DNA of 64,000 bases from Rhizobium sp. BK313 (GTDB lineage: Bacteria; Pseudomonadota; Alphaproteobacteria; Rhizobiales; Rhizobiaceae): assembly GCF_014193655.1 (NCBI RefSeq), contig NZ_JACHZQ010000003.1, positions 682,001 through 746,000 on the forward strand, in the 5' to 3' direction. This document shows, one piece after another, positions 43,104 to 52,286 of this stretch. The notes beneath the pieces are model-generated. The model ran no database searches, was not told the origin of the DNA, and worked only from the letters and a program-made list of their open reading frames with translations. The position numbers and the translations under genes were made by a program. Positions within the stretch are counted from its first letter, which is position 1. Each line of letters opens with the position of its first letter.

Positions 43104-43405
43104 CGGACAAACTCTCTACAAATGGGCCGAGGATGGGCGTAATTGCGCCCGGTCCCGAATATGGTGCCACTTGCACGCCAGCGAATAGTAAACTTCTATT
43201 CATCAAAATGCCGCGAAGCCGATAAACCTTTGTCAGGGTTACTACTTGGTTTGGAAAGACGGTTTGCAAGTGGTAAACCTTGAATCGAGATGACTTGCCT
43301 TCGAATCGTCCTCTCGGTCTTAAGCATTTGATTGGCCTGATCTTATCCGATAGCTGCCTGCCAGTTTTCGAGATCATGCTCTGAAATAGAGGACGAACTG
43401 CGAAA

Positions 43406-44035
43406 ATGGCCGGAACGGGCATCATTACCGGTGAGGATGGCAAGGACCGCTGCTTTTGGCACGGCAATCTGCCGGAATATCAGCGCTATCATGACCAGGA
43501 ATGGGGCAGGCCTGTCATCGATGACATCAGGCTCTTCGAAAAGATCTGCCTGGAGGGATTTCAATCCGGCCTGTCCTGGTTGACGATCCTGCGCAAGCGC
43601 GAGAATTTCCGTGCCGCCTTTGCCGGTTTCGATTTTGAGAAGGTGGCCAAGTTTGGCGAGGCCGATATCGAGCGTTGCCTGGGCGATGCCGGCATCATCC
43701 GCCATCGCGGCAAGATCGTCTCGACCATCAACAATGCCCGCCACGCCATCGAGCTGCGCCAGGAATTCGGCTCGCTGGCGCGCTACTTCTGGAGCCATGA
43801 GCCGGCAGCCGCAGAGCGTCCGGCCCTTGTCGACTATCCAACCATCGCCGCCAATCCGACGACACCCGCCTCGGTGCGGATCTCGAAGGATCTGAAGAAG
43901 CGTGGCTGGACCTTTGTCGGTCCAACCACGGTCTACGCTTTCATGCAGGCCATGGGCCTTGTCAACGATCACATTGAAGGCTGCTATTGCCGGAAAGAGG
44001 TGGAGGCGATGCGCAATGCATTGGTGCGCCCATGA
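43406..44035 (+). CDS. tag: DNA-3-methyladenine glycosylase I
   Basis: 209 residues. It excises 3-methyladenine from alkylated DNA. It has the Tag signatures: an early Cys/His CFWHGNLPEYQRYHDQEWG with the metal-binding region, then LFEKICLEGFQSGLSWLTIL, and late VGPTTVYAFMQAMGLVNDH with the terminal zinc-binding HxxxC. The stop overlaps the next gene (ATGA). It is divergent from the L,D-transpeptidase pair. Confidence 0.95.
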   Translation: MAGTGIITGEDGKDRCFWHGNLPEYQRYHDQEWGRPVIDDIRLFEKICLEGFQSGLSWLTILRKRENFRAAFAGFDFEKVAKFGEADIERCLGDAGIIRHRGKIVSTINNARHAIELRQEFGSLARYFWSHEPAAAERPALVDYPTIAANPTTPASVRISKDLKKRGWTFVGPTTVYAFMQAMGLVNDHIEGCYCRKEVEAMRNALVRP

Positions 44036-44628
44036 GGCATTTGCTGCTTGCCTTTTCCCTGCTCATTTTCGCTGTGCTTGGCGGTCAAGCCGCCTATGCG
44101 CAGGATACCCAGGATGATGACAGCACACAGGGTGCCCAGCAGACGCCGCTTCCGGAACTCGACCGTGGCGAGACCGTCGAAAAGCTCGGTTTCCCCGCTG
44201 TCGTGGAGAAATTGACGGGCTGGACGAAGTTCGGCAAGGGCAAGGTCTATACGCTGCCGCTCAAGAAGGGCCAGCATGTCCGGGTCACCTTCAGCTCGAA
44301 GAGTAAATACGCCTATATGGCGATCTTCGATCTCTCCTCGAATGATGACGAATCCTTCTTCGGCACCGACGAAGACGGCATGACCGCCGATGTCACCGTC
44401 AATGAGGACACGACATGGCTGATCAAGCCCTATTACTCCCGCGTCACCCGCCGCCGCGGCCTCGGAGCACCCTACGAAATCCTCATCGATCCCAACCCGC
44501 CGGCCACACAGCAACCGGCAGGTCAAGAGCAGAACCAGCCGGCGGATCAAGCACCTTCATTGTTTCCCAAAAAACCGGCAGGCCAAGCGCCGTCGCTGTT
44601 TCCCAGCAAATCTTCTCAACCGCAGTAA
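44032..44628 (+). CDS. Secreted protein of unknown function with C-terminal QAPSLFP repeat
   Basis: 198 residues. Signal peptide at residues 1-23 (ending AAYAQ). The mature protein has an acidic stretch (DTQDDDSTQ), then a beta-rich region with TWLIKPYYSRVTRRRG that looks like a single domain. The end is Pro/Gln-rich and contains QAPSLFP twice, 15 residues apart. It starts within the end of the tag gene (ATGA overlap), so it is translated from the same mRNA. I do not recognise the family. Confidence 0.7.
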   Translation: MRHLLLAFSLLIFAVLGGQAAYAQDTQDDDSTQGAQQTPLPELDRGETVEKLGFPAVVEKLTGWTKFGKGKVYTLPLKKGQHVRVTFSSKSKYAYMAIFDLSSNDDESFFGTDEDGMTADVTVNEDTTWLIKPYYSRVTRRRGLGAPYEILIDPNPPATQQPAGQEQNQPADQAPSLFPKKPAGQAPSLFPSKSSQPQ

Positions 44629-44681
44629 GTTTTTTTTGATTGCTGCCCGTTATAGCTGATTGCTTCGGCTACGGGTGGATC

Positions 44682-45329
44682 ATGCTAGTTCTGGATCAGG
44701 GATTTCTGGGGAGTTATCCGTGCGGCTCGCGCATGGGTATTGTCTTTGCAGGCGCCTTGGCTGCTCAGGCTGCAATGCTCGCGGCATACGTGGTTGCCAC
44801 CCGTTGGCCTGAAAATCCCGTCGAGATGCTAAACAGGGATCCGTTTGTTACACGCCGGAACTGCATTATTTTCGCTATCTGGCTAATAGTGTCGTCCTTA
44901 GTCGCCGTCGTCTGCATGTGGTCGCGCACCGAGACGCTTCTCGCCATGGACGCGAACTTCATCGTCGAGACGAGTTGCGAGGGGCCGTTTTCCGGCGAAT
45001 ATCTGTTGGATCGCGCAAAGACAAGGGTCAGCTACATAACGGAGACAACGATTGGACACACCTCCATGCGGCGCGCAGAAATCCCCAATTGGTATGGATA
45101 CAGACGCAGAGAAGAGAACTATCTGGAGCTGACCGAGCCAGGCAAAGATCGGACGCTTTATGTTCAACTGGACAATAGCCGGAATCTCGCCAATCTGGCC
45201 GAACTCTCGCCGAGAGCTATCAGCAGCTACATGGACTACAAGAGAGATAGGAAGATCAACGGATTTCCGAAACCAGCGACGATACCGCAACTGGAGCCGC
45301 CTTTCCAAAAGATCGTTCGCAGGTTCTGA
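44682..45329 (+). CDS. Membrane protein of unknown function
   Basis: 215 residues from the ATG at 44682 (GGTGG lies upstream; a TTG at 44640 is the other option). Two hydrophobic segments occupy roughly residues 16-40 and 60-82; a C-terminal soluble half follows, with charged text such as YGYRRREENYLELTEPGKDR. No known domain was recognised. The codon pattern is less GC-rich than that of neighbouring genes, which may indicate acquired DNA. It is convergent with the HAD gene, with a gap of only 6 bp. Confidence 0.6.
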   Translation: MLVLDQGFLGSYPCGSRMGIVFAGALAAQAAMLAAYVVATRWPENPVEMLNRDPFVTRRNCIIFAIWLIVSSLVAVVCMWSRTETLLAMDANFIVETSCEGPFSGEYLLDRAKTRVSYITETTIGHTSMRRAEIPNWYGYRRREENYLELTEPGKDRTLYVQLDNSRNLANLAELSPRAISSYMDYKRDRKINGFPKPATIPQLEPPFQKIVRRF

Positions 45330-45335
45330 AGGCCT

Positions 45336-46040
45336 TCAGCCCAGTCCCCCGATCACCCCTTGCAACTCCCCGAGATGTCCGATCTTCCGAAACCTCGGGG
45401 CCTCAGTCGGCTCCTCGACATGTTCGAAGGCCCAGGTGAGTTCGTGCGGCACGAAGACGCCGTAGCTGCCGGCGGCGAGCGCGGGCACGATGTCGGATTT
45501 CAGCGAGTTGCCCACCATCATCGCCCGTTCCGGCCCGTCGCCGACTTTCGAGAAGATACGACGATAGGTTGACGCATTCTTGTCGGAGACAATTTCGATG
45601 GCATCGAAGAGATCGCCGAGGCCGGATTGCGCGAGTTTGCGCTCCTGATCGAAAAGATCGCCTTTGGTGATCAGCACCAGCAGATAATTGCCCGCCAACG
45701 CTTCCAGCGTCTCCCGGACATGGGGAAGCGTTTCGACGGGATGGGCGAGCAGATCGCGGCCGATGTCGAGGATTTGTGCGACCACGGTCGTCGGTACCTT
45801 GCCCTCGGTGATCTCGATCGCTGTCTCGATCATGGAAAGCGTGAAACCTTTGATGCCGAAGCCGTAGTGGCGCAGATTGCGCTTCTCAGTTTCTAGCAAT
45901 CCTTGGGAAATGTTTTCACTCTCGGCATAGTCGGCAAGCAGTTCGGTGAACTGCTGTTCCGTCAGACGGTAGAATTGTTCGTTCTGCCAGAGCGTGTCGT
46001 CGGCGTCGAAGCCGATCGTGGTCAGCGGGCGCTGCGTCAT
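45336..46040 (-). CDS. HAD-superfamily hydrolase
   Basis: 234 residues. Motif I reads IGFDADDTLWQNE, with the nucleophilic Asp and general acid Asp (DxD). Motif II Thr lies in LLVLITKGD, and motif III/IV in MMVGNSLKSDIVPALAAGS. The cap domain is helical (residues 20-100). It is a phosphatase of the YjjG/phosphoglycolate type by resemblance; substrate unknown. The 46041-46344 gap to the divergent aldo/keto reductase holds nothing I recognise. Confidence 0.88.
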   Translation of the reverse strand: MTQRPLTTIGFDADDTLWQNEQFYRLTEQQFTELLADYAESENISQGLLETEKRNLRHYGFGIKGFTLSMIETAIEITEGKVPTTVVAQILDIGRDLLAHPVETLPHVRETLEALAGNYLLVLITKGDLFDQERKLAQSGLGDLFDAIEIVSDKNASTYRRIFSKVGDGPERAMMVGNSLKSDIVPALAAGSYGVFVPHELTWAFEHVEEPTEAPRFRKIGHLGELQGVIGGLG

Positions 46041-46344
46041 GGAAATTCTTGCCCTTGCGGATTGTATGGATGCGAGAGTCTATCGCGCGCCGAAACGGAG
46101 GCAAGAGCGAAGCGCCGGTAACTGCATCGTGATCGGTGCCGGGTATCGCGTTGACATCGGATTCCGGTGCATTATGTCGATGTTGTCTCGATGGCAGCGG
46201 CGCCAAGACCGCTACTCGACGACTTTCTCCGGACCTCCCAAGACAGCGCGGATGAGCGGCTGTCATGCCGAGGCCAATAGCCAAGAGATAAGAATTCACC
46301 GGCCGGAAGCCACCTTCCGACGGACTACAAGGGAATTTCCTCAG

Positions 46345-47394
46345 ATGCGTTACAACCAACTCGGCAATACCGGCATGTTCGTCTCCGAACTTTGCCTCGG
46401 CACTATGACCTTCGGCGAAGCCAATCCCAACAGCAACTGGGGCGCCATCGCCGATGTCGACCAGGCAACGGCCGACAAGATCGTCGAAAACTCGCTCGCA
46501 GCCGGCGTCAACTTCATCGACACCGCTGACGTCTATTCCTTCGGAAACTCGGAAAAGCTGCTCGGCCAGGCGCTGAAGAACGTCGGCGTACCGCGCAAGG
46601 ATGTCGTCATCGCGACCAAAGTCTACGGCGTCATGGGCGATAAGCCCAACGACCGCGGTGCGTCGCGCGGCCATATCATGGATTCGGTCGAAGCCAGCCT
46701 CGAGCGGCTGCAGACTGATCATATCGACCTCTACCAGATACACGCCACGGATTCGGTGACGCCGATTGATGAGACGCTGCGCGCTCTCGACGATCTCGTT
46801 TCTCGCGGATTGGTGCGCTATGTCGGCGTCTCCAACTGGCAGGCCTGGCGCATCGCCAAGGCGCTCGGCATCTCCGAACGCCGCGGCTTTGCACGCTTCG
46901 AAACGGTGCAGGCCTATTATTCCATCGCCGGGCGCGATCTCGAACGCGAAATCGTGCCGTTGATGGCGGAAGAGAAGCTTGGCCTTATGGTCTGGTCGCC
47001 GCTTGCGGGCGGTCTTCTTTCCGGCAAGTTCGGCCCTGGCGCGCCCGGCAACGGCGAAGGTCGCCGCGCCAGCTTCGACTTTCCGCCGGTCGACAAGGAT
47101 CGCGCTTGGGCTTGCGTCGCTGCCATGCGCGAAGTGGCCGAGAAACACGGTGCGAACGTCGCCACAGTGGCGCTAGCCTGGATCCTGGCGAAGCCCTTCG
47201 TCACCAGCATCATCATCGGCGCCAAGCGTCTCGATCAGCTCGACCAAAATCTGGCCGCCGTCAAACTGAAACTGGATGCAGACGATCTCGCCAAACTCGA
47301 CGAAGTCAGTGCGCTGGCTTCGGAATATCCCGGCTGGATGATCCCGCGCCAGGGCGCCGCTCGCCGGCCGCAGCCTTTCGAACCGAAGGCCTGA
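46345..47394 (+). CDS. Aldo/keto reductase
   Basis: 349 residues. The TIM-barrel tetrad is visible: Asp in NFIDTADVYSFG, Tyr in the same segment, Lys in VIATKVYGVMG and His in LYQIHATDSVTP. The cofactor region near the C-terminus has SIIIGAKRLDQLDQNL, typical of NADP(H)-dependent members. The start at 46345 gives MRYNQLGNTGMFVSELCLGT, the standard beginning. The frame is open far upstream but non-coding. Substrate unknown. The LysR remnant follows on the same strand. Confidence 0.92.
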   Translation: MRYNQLGNTGMFVSELCLGTMTFGEANPNSNWGAIADVDQATADKIVENSLAAGVNFIDTADVYSFGNSEKLLGQALKNVGVPRKDVVIATKVYGVMGDKPNDRGASRGHIMDSVEASLERLQTDHIDLYQIHATDSVTPIDETLRALDDLVSRGLVRYVGVSNWQAWRIAKALGISERRGFARFETVQAYYSIAGRDLEREIVPLMAEEKLGLMVWSPLAGGLLSGKFGPGAPGNGEGRRASFDFPPVDKDRAWACVAAMREVAEKHGANVATVALAWILAKPFVTSIIIGAKRLDQLDQNLAAVKLKLDADDLAKLDEVSALASEYPGWMIPRQGAARRPQPFEPKA

Positions 47395-47465
47395 GCCGTC
47401 GAATCACGAATGAAGTGCCGCCGCCTCGCAAAGGTGGGACGGCGGCGCCTGCCGTTCGTCACGGC

Positions 47466-48041
47466 TCGAAGTCCGATCTGTTGATACCCACGGCCGCCGG
47501 GCTGTTGTCTCATCATCCCGGTCTGCAATTGGAGCTCATCGGCGATGCCCGTAACTTCAATCTGACCCGACGCGAGGCTGACATGGCCCTGCGTCTAGCG
47601 AGGCCGGCCGACATGGCCAACAGCAAAGTGGTGGCGCGGCGGATCGCTACCCTGAACTACGCAATCTACGTGGCAGCCGGAAAACGCGATCAAGCGGAAA
47701 GACTGCCCTGGCTAGTCTATGAGGATGGGATGATGCATTTGCCGCATGCCCGCTGGATCGCCGCGCAGGTGGAAAAATCGGGCGAAGGCAGCGCTCTTGC
47801 GGTGAATGACGCGGAAGCATTGCTGCAGGCCGCGATCGCCGGATTGGGCCGGGCGCTGCTGCCTGTAATTCTGGTCGAGCGTGTCGACGGGCTCTGCCGC
47901 GTCGATATCGATGACAAGACCTTGCCGGTGCGGGAGGTGTGGCTGTTGACGCATGCCGAGCTTCGCCACCTCGCCCGGATTCGAGCGGTCGCGGAATGGC
48001 TGGATCGGGTGTTTCATATTCCACAGTCTAAGAAAGGCTAA
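47466..48041 (+). pseudogene. LysR-family regulator remnant (effector domain only)
   Basis: About 190 codons match the C-terminal effector domain of a LysR protein: LLIPTAAGLLSHHPGLQLEL, then NFNLTRREADMALRL and VERVDGLCRVDIDDKT. The N-terminal helix-turn-helix half is missing; upstream the frame runs into the end of the aldo/keto reductase gene in another frame, and no start codon or ribosome binding site is seen. I read it as a 5'-truncated gene that once regulated the neighbouring reductase. A translated fragment from an internal start is the alternative. Confidence 0.75.
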
Positions 48042-48047
48042 TGGCGA

Positions 48048-48087
48048 CGAGAGGCGACAGAAATGCCGCCTCTCGCTTTGCTTTTTC
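48048..48087 (+). terminator. Terminator between the LysR remnant and the DUF305 gene
   Basis: 9-bp stem CGAGAGGCG/CGCCTCTCG with a 10-base loop, then CTTTGCTTTTT on the plus strand. It lies between convergent genes. Confidence 0.7.
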
Positions 48088-48092
48088 CCGGC

Positions 48093-48461
48093 TTATTTGC
48101 CGTGCTTCTTCAGCCAGGCGTTCATCTCCTTGATTTCGGCTTCCTGCGCCTTGATGACGTTCTCCGCCAGTTTGCGCAGCTCCGGGTCCTTGCCATATTT
48201 GAGCTCCACCTTGGCCATGTCGATCGCGCCCTGGTGATGCGGGATCATGCCGCGGACGAAATCCGCGTCGGCATCGCCGCTGTAGGTGATCATCATATCG
48301 TTGTGCATCTTGCCCATGACATCGTTGAATGCCTTGCTGGATGCGCCCTGGTCGCCCATCGGCTTGCTCATATCCATGCCGGACATGTCGTCGGCGAGGG
48401 TGGGGATGGCGAGGGAGAACGCGAAAGCGGCGGCGAGGATGATGGATTTTGAAACAGGCAT
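48093..48461 (-). CDS. DUF305-family secreted protein (CopM-like)
   Basis: 122 residues. Signal peptide at about residues 1-23 (ending TLAD). The mature part has Met/His motifs: MSGMDMSKPMGD, MGKMHNDMM and MIPHHQGAIDMAKVEL, the last being the DUF305 hallmark. Some family members bind copper in the periplasm (CopM), and the Met/His content here fits that. It lies 84 bp after the stop of the next upstream gene, a Met/His/Cys-rich secreted protein on the same strand, so the two probably form a unit. Confidence 0.88.
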   Translation of the reverse strand: MPVSKSIILAAAFAFSLAIPTLADDMSGMDMSKPMGDQGASSKAFNDVMGKMHNDMMITYSGDADADFVRGMIPHHQGAIDMAKVELKYGKDPELRKLAENVIKAQEAEIKEMNAWLKKHGK

Positions 48462-48545
48462 GAAAATTCCTTTCCGTTTCTGGACGGCATCTGAAGTCTT
48501 GCGCGGAAAAATCCGCTTCGTTGATGGATGAAAATCAGGAACGCG

Positions 48546-48923
48546 TCAGGCGAAACGGGGAGGCGGCGCTGTTGGCGCTGGACGGGAATCATGAAGCCGC
48601 TGGCCATGCGCCGGCGCCGGGTAGGAGAATGCCGGAGCCTTGCCGTCGTCCACCGCAAGCCATGGCGCCATCGCGAGGCAGGCGGCACAAGATGGCACAT
48701 GCGCCATACCCTCGGAGCAGGGGTTATCCGGTTTCTTGTCGGTGTGTATGGCCATGGAACCGTGATCCATGCCGGGCATGCCTGCCATGACGCCGTTTAT
48801 GTTCATGCTGGAGATTGCCGGCGTCCCCGTCTCTGAATCACAGACGGGGCAATTCGCCAGCGCCGGCATGGCGCCGTAGAACAGCCAGGCTATCAGCATT
48901 GTCCAGATCGCGAAGAGACGCAT
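48546..48923 (-). CDS. Secreted Cys/Met/His-rich protein, probable metal handling
   Basis: 125 residues. Signal peptide at about residues 1-23 (ending PALAN). Right after it is CPVCDSETG, then MAGMPGMDHGSMAIHTDKKP, a Met/His motif like those in copper-binding proteins. A further pair CAAC (HVPSCAACLAM) follows, in a form that recalls the DUF2946 family. It is upstream of the DUF305 gene on the same strand. Metal binding is inferred from composition and context; no experimental parallel is claimed. Confidence 0.7.
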   Translation of the reverse strand: MRLFAIWTMLIAWLFYGAMPALANCPVCDSETGTPAISSMNINGVMAGMPGMDHGSMAIHTDKKPDNPCSEGMAHVPSCAACLAMAPWLAVDDGKAPAFSYPAPAHGQRLHDSRPAPTAPPPRFA

Positions 48924-48990
48924 GAAGGAAGCCTAAATTCGTGTCCGCAAAAGGCAAGCGAAAATTGGGTCTGCCAACGATGGCAGGAAT

Positions 48991-49518
48991 TCACGACGTC
49001 AGTTTGATCTCGCTGAGGATTTCGACGGGATGGGCTCTGACGCTATCCGCGACATCGAACGTCACGGCAAATCTTGCCGGCGTTTCCGTTGCCCATTTCA
49101 ATGCAGCCTCGGCGGATGTCATGGGGATGTTCATGGCGATCGTGCAATGAGGCCGCCAATGGTCGGGACGATAGTGATGGTGACACAGCATGGGATCGAT
49201 CTCGCTGTGAAGGGCGTGGTGTACGCGCCGCAAAGCGCTGTCGTCGATGGGACAAAGCCACAGCACCAGCAAATCGTTTGGAAAATGGCGGATGCCTGAA
49301 AATTCCACTGACACCACAGGAGAGCCATGAAAAACCTTGCGAACTGCGTCGTGGAGGCGAGCAGGCGAAATGTCCTCGTAGACCGCCAGCGTCAGATGGG
49401 GAGGGTAGTTCAGCCCCTCCATTGATGGGGTCGTTTCGAAGACGCTGGCTTGCCGCCAGAGATCGAGAATCGGTGTCGCCGTATCGTTGGAGCATTTCAG
49501 GCTGATTGCGTAGGGCAC
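48991..49518 (-). CDS. 2H phosphoesterase (2'-5' RNA ligase-like)
   Basis: 175 residues with the two HxTx motifs of the 2H family: HLTLAV (near residue 41) and HCTIAM (near residue 125). The family includes 2'-5' RNA ligases and cyclic phosphodiesterases; the substrate is unknown. The distance between motifs (about 85 residues) is normal. It is divergent from hisS, with 134 bp between starts. That spacer includes an inverted repeat GTCCGT/ACGGAC (49547-49552 with 49566-49571) whose function is unknown. Confidence 0.85.
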   Translation of the reverse strand: MPYAISLKCSNDTATPILDLWRQASVFETTPSMEGLNYPPHLTLAVYEDISPARLHDAVRKVFHGSPVVSVEFSGIRHFPNDLLVLWLCPIDDSALRRVHHALHSEIDPMLCHHHYRPDHWRPHCTIAMNIPMTSAEAALKWATETPARFAVTFDVADSVRAHPVEILSEIKLTS

Positions 49519-49652
49519 GGCTTCTATGTCCCCTTCTGTTGCTTCTGTCCGTTTTGTTGGTTTTGACGGACGACAATATACAACAATCCTTGCCGCATCC
49601 CGCTCTATCCGCTAGTTAACCGCCACTGTTCCCGTACCGGATTATCCAACAA

Positions 49653-51167
49653 ATGAGCGATAAACAGAAGAAACCGCAAAAGCTCAAGGCCCGCCTGCCG
49701 CGTGGCTTTGTCGATCGTTCGGCGGGCGATATTCGCGCCGTCAACGAGATGACCGCTAAGATCCGGGCTGTCTATGAGCATTATGGTTTCGATCCCGTCG
49801 AGACACCGCTATTCGAATATACCGATGCACTTGGCAAATTCCTGCCCGATAGCGACCGTCCGAACGAGGGTGTGTTTTCGCTGCAGGATGATGACGAGCA
49901 GTGGATGTCGTTGCGCTACGACCTGACGGCGCCGCTCGCCCGTCATGTCGCGGAGAATTTCAACGAGATACAGCTCCCCTACCGCACCTATCGCGCCGGC
50001 TATGTTTTCCGTAACGAGAAGCCGGGTCCGGGCCGTTTCCGCCAGTTCATGCAGTTCGACGCCGATACGGTCGGCGCGCCGGGCGTGCAGGCCGATGCCG
50101 AAATGTGCATGATGATGGCCGATACGCTCGAAGCGCTCGGCATCAAGCGCGGCGATTACGTGATTCGCGTCAACAATCGCAAGGTTCTGGACGGCGTTCT
50201 CGAAGCAATCGGCCTCGGCGGAGACGACAAGGCCGGCCAGCGTCTGAACGTCCTGCGCGCCATCGACAAGCTCGACAAATTCGGCCCGGAAGGGGTGTCG
50301 CTGCTCCTCGGGCCAGGCCGAAAGGACGAGTCGGGTGATTTCACCAAGGGCGCCGGGCTGGATGCGGATCAGATCGAAAAGGTGCTCTTCTTCGTCGGCA
50401 TCAAGGATTATGCCGAAAGTGCTGTCCGGCTCGCAGAGCTGGTCGCCGGTACATCCAACGGCAGTGAAGGCGTCGAGGAACTGAACCTGATCGGCTCGCT
50501 GGTCACCAGTGCCGGCTATCAGTCAGACCGCATCAAGATCGATCCATCTGTCGTGCGTGGCCTCGAATATTATACCGGCCCGGTCTACGAGGCCGAGCTG
50601 CTGTTCGACGTCACCAATGAAAAGGGCGAGAAGGTCGTCTTCGGCTCGGTCGGTGGCGGCGGCCGTTATGATGGGCTGGTATCGCGCTTCATGGGCCAGC
50701 CGGTTCCAGCGACTGGCTTCTCCATCGGTGTCTCGCGCCTGATGACGGCTCTGAAGAACCTCGGCAAGCTCGGACAGGATGAGGTGATCGCACCCGTCCT
50801 CGTCACCGTCATGGACGGTGATGTCGAGGCCATGGGCCGCTATCAGCGCTTCACGCAGCAGCTACGCGCTGCCGGCATTCGCGCGGAGATGTTCCAGGGC
50901 AACTGGAAGAAGTTCGGCAATCAGCTGAAATATGCCGACCGCCGTGGCTGCCCGATCGCCATCATCCAGGGTGGCGACGAGCGTGCTGAGGGCGTCGTCC
51001 AGCTCAAGGATCTGATCGAGGGCAAGCGCCTCTCCGGCGAAATCGAGGACAATGCGAGCTGGCGCGAAGCCCGCGTCGCGCAGGAAACCGTGCCCGAGGC
51101 CGAATTGATCGCCAAGGTGCAGGCGATTTTGGCGGCACAAGCGGAAGATCGTAAGAGGGCGGGATAA
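49653..51167 (+). CDS. hisS: Histidyl-tRNA synthetase
   Basis: 504 residues, the long alphaproteobacterial form. Class II motif 2 reads YRAGYVFRNEKPGPGRFRQF, and motif 3 GSVGGGGRYDGLVSRFMG; the histidine-binding region includes RGLEYYTGPVYEAEL. It charges tRNA-His. Its stop is followed immediately by the ATG of hisZ (no gap), and hisG overlaps hisZ, so the synthetase, its catalytically inactive relative and the first histidine-biosynthesis enzyme are one operon. Confidence 0.96.
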   Translation: MSDKQKKPQKLKARLPRGFVDRSAGDIRAVNEMTAKIRAVYEHYGFDPVETPLFEYTDALGKFLPDSDRPNEGVFSLQDDDEQWMSLRYDLTAPLARHVAENFNEIQLPYRTYRAGYVFRNEKPGPGRFRQFMQFDADTVGAPGVQADAEMCMMMADTLEALGIKRGDYVIRVNNRKVLDGVLEAIGLGGDDKAGQRLNVLRAIDKLDKFGPEGVSLLLGPGRKDESGDFTKGAGLDADQIEKVLFFVGIKDYAESAVRLAELVAGTSNGSEGVEELNLIGSLVTSAGYQSDRIKIDPSVVRGLEYYTGPVYEAELLFDVTNEKGEKVVFGSVGGGGRYDGLVSRFMGQPVPATGFSIGVSRLMTALKNLGKLGQDEVIAPVLVTVMDGDVEAMGRYQRFTQQLRAAGIRAEMFQGNWKKFGNQLKYADRRGCPIAIIQGGDERAEGVVQLKDLIEGKRLSGEIEDNASWREARVAQETVPEAELIAKVQAILAAQAEDRKRAG

Positions 51168-52286
51168 ATGCCCCTGATCAACCTTCCCGATTTCGCTGAT
51201 GATCTTCTGGCCGAATTCGTCGCCCGTCGGACGGAGCGGGTGGATACGCCGATCATCCAGCCGGCCGAGCCGTTTCTGGATATGGCGGGCGAAGACCTGC
51301 GCCGTCGTATCTTCATGACCGAGAACGAGACCGGCGCCAGCCTTTGCCTGCGTCCGGAATTCACCATTCCTGTCTGCCTGCGCCATATCGAGACTGCAAC
51401 GGGCACGCCGAAGCGCTATTCCTATCTTGGCGAAATCTTTCGCCAGCGTCGCGAAGGCGGCAATGAATTCTATCAGGCCGGGATCGAGGATCTTGGTGAT
51501 CGCGATATCGCCAGCGCTGATGCCCGCCTCATTGGAGACGCCATCGGTATTCTCGATCGGCTGGTGCCGGGCAGGGCGCTATCGGTGACACTCGGCGATC
51601 AAGCGGTGTTCGAGGCGGTCGTCCAGGCGCTTGGCCTGCCGTCCGGCTGGCAGAAGCGGTTGGTTCATGCCTTCGGTAATATGATGCATCTCGAAACGCT
51701 GCTGGCGCGGCTGGCAAGCCCGCAGCCGGTGACCGGCCTTGAGCCACATGTGCTGGATTTTCTGACGCGCGGCGATGAGCCGGGGCTTGTCATGCATATA
51801 GACAGTACAATGCAGGCGACCGGTTATTCCACCAATGCCAGCCGCTCGCCGCAGGAGATCGCCCGTCGTCTTCGCGAAAAGCTGGTCCTGTCGGAAACCC
51901 ATCTCGATGATGCGGCTTTCGGTGTCCTGGAAGAGTTCCTGTCGCTCAGCCTGCCGCTCGCCGACGCGTCTTCTGCGCTGGCCGGCTTTGCCGATGCGGC
52001 CGGGTTGAAGCTGGGGACCGCTCTTGAGCGTTTCGACGCCCGCGTCGCAGCTCTTGCCGATGCCGGTGTCGATGCAGCGCAGATCGAGTATCGCGCCGCC
52101 TTCGGCCGTCCGCTCGACTATTACACCGGCCTCGTCTTCGAGGTGACGGTGGAAGGATCGACGGCGGTGCTCGCCGGCGGCGGCCGTTTCGACCGGCTAC
52201 TGACGCTGCTCGGCGCGAAGGACCATATTCCGGCCGTTGGCTTCGCGCTTTGGCTCGATCGGATCGAAACCGCGAGGGCCGCCTGA
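51168..52286 (+). CDS. hisZ: ATP phosphoribosyltransferase regulatory subunit HisZ
   Basis: 372 residues. A paralogue of the HisS catalytic core that has lost aminoacylation, and is required by short-form HisG for activity and feedback control. Class II fold traces: RPEFTIPVCLRHIETATGTP, YSYLGEIFRQRREGGNEFYQ and GRPLDYYTGLVFEVTVEGST. It is between hisS and hisG with zero and one-base junctions. Confidence 0.95.
   Translation: MPLINLPDFADDLLAEFVARRTERVDTPIIQPAEPFLDMAGEDLRRRIFMTENETGASLCLRPEFTIPVCLRHIETATGTPKRYSYLGEIFRQRREGGNEFYQAGIEDLGDRDIASADARLIGDAIGILDRLVPGRALSVTLGDQAVFEAVVQALGLPSGWQKRLVHAFGNMMHLETLLARLASPQPVTGLEPHVLDFLTRGDEPGLVMHIDSTMQATGYSTNASRSPQEIARRLREKLVLSETHLDDAAFGVLEEFLSLSLPLADASSALAGFADAAGLKLGTALERFDARVAALADAGVDAAQIEYRAAFGRPLDYYTGLVFEVTVEGSTAVLAGGGRFDRLLTLLGAKDHIPAVGFALWLDRIETARAA

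Noticed and set aside
45916..47148. 410-codon minus-strand open frame over the aldo/keto reductase
   Set aside because: Antisense to the reductase and out of frame with the HAD gene.
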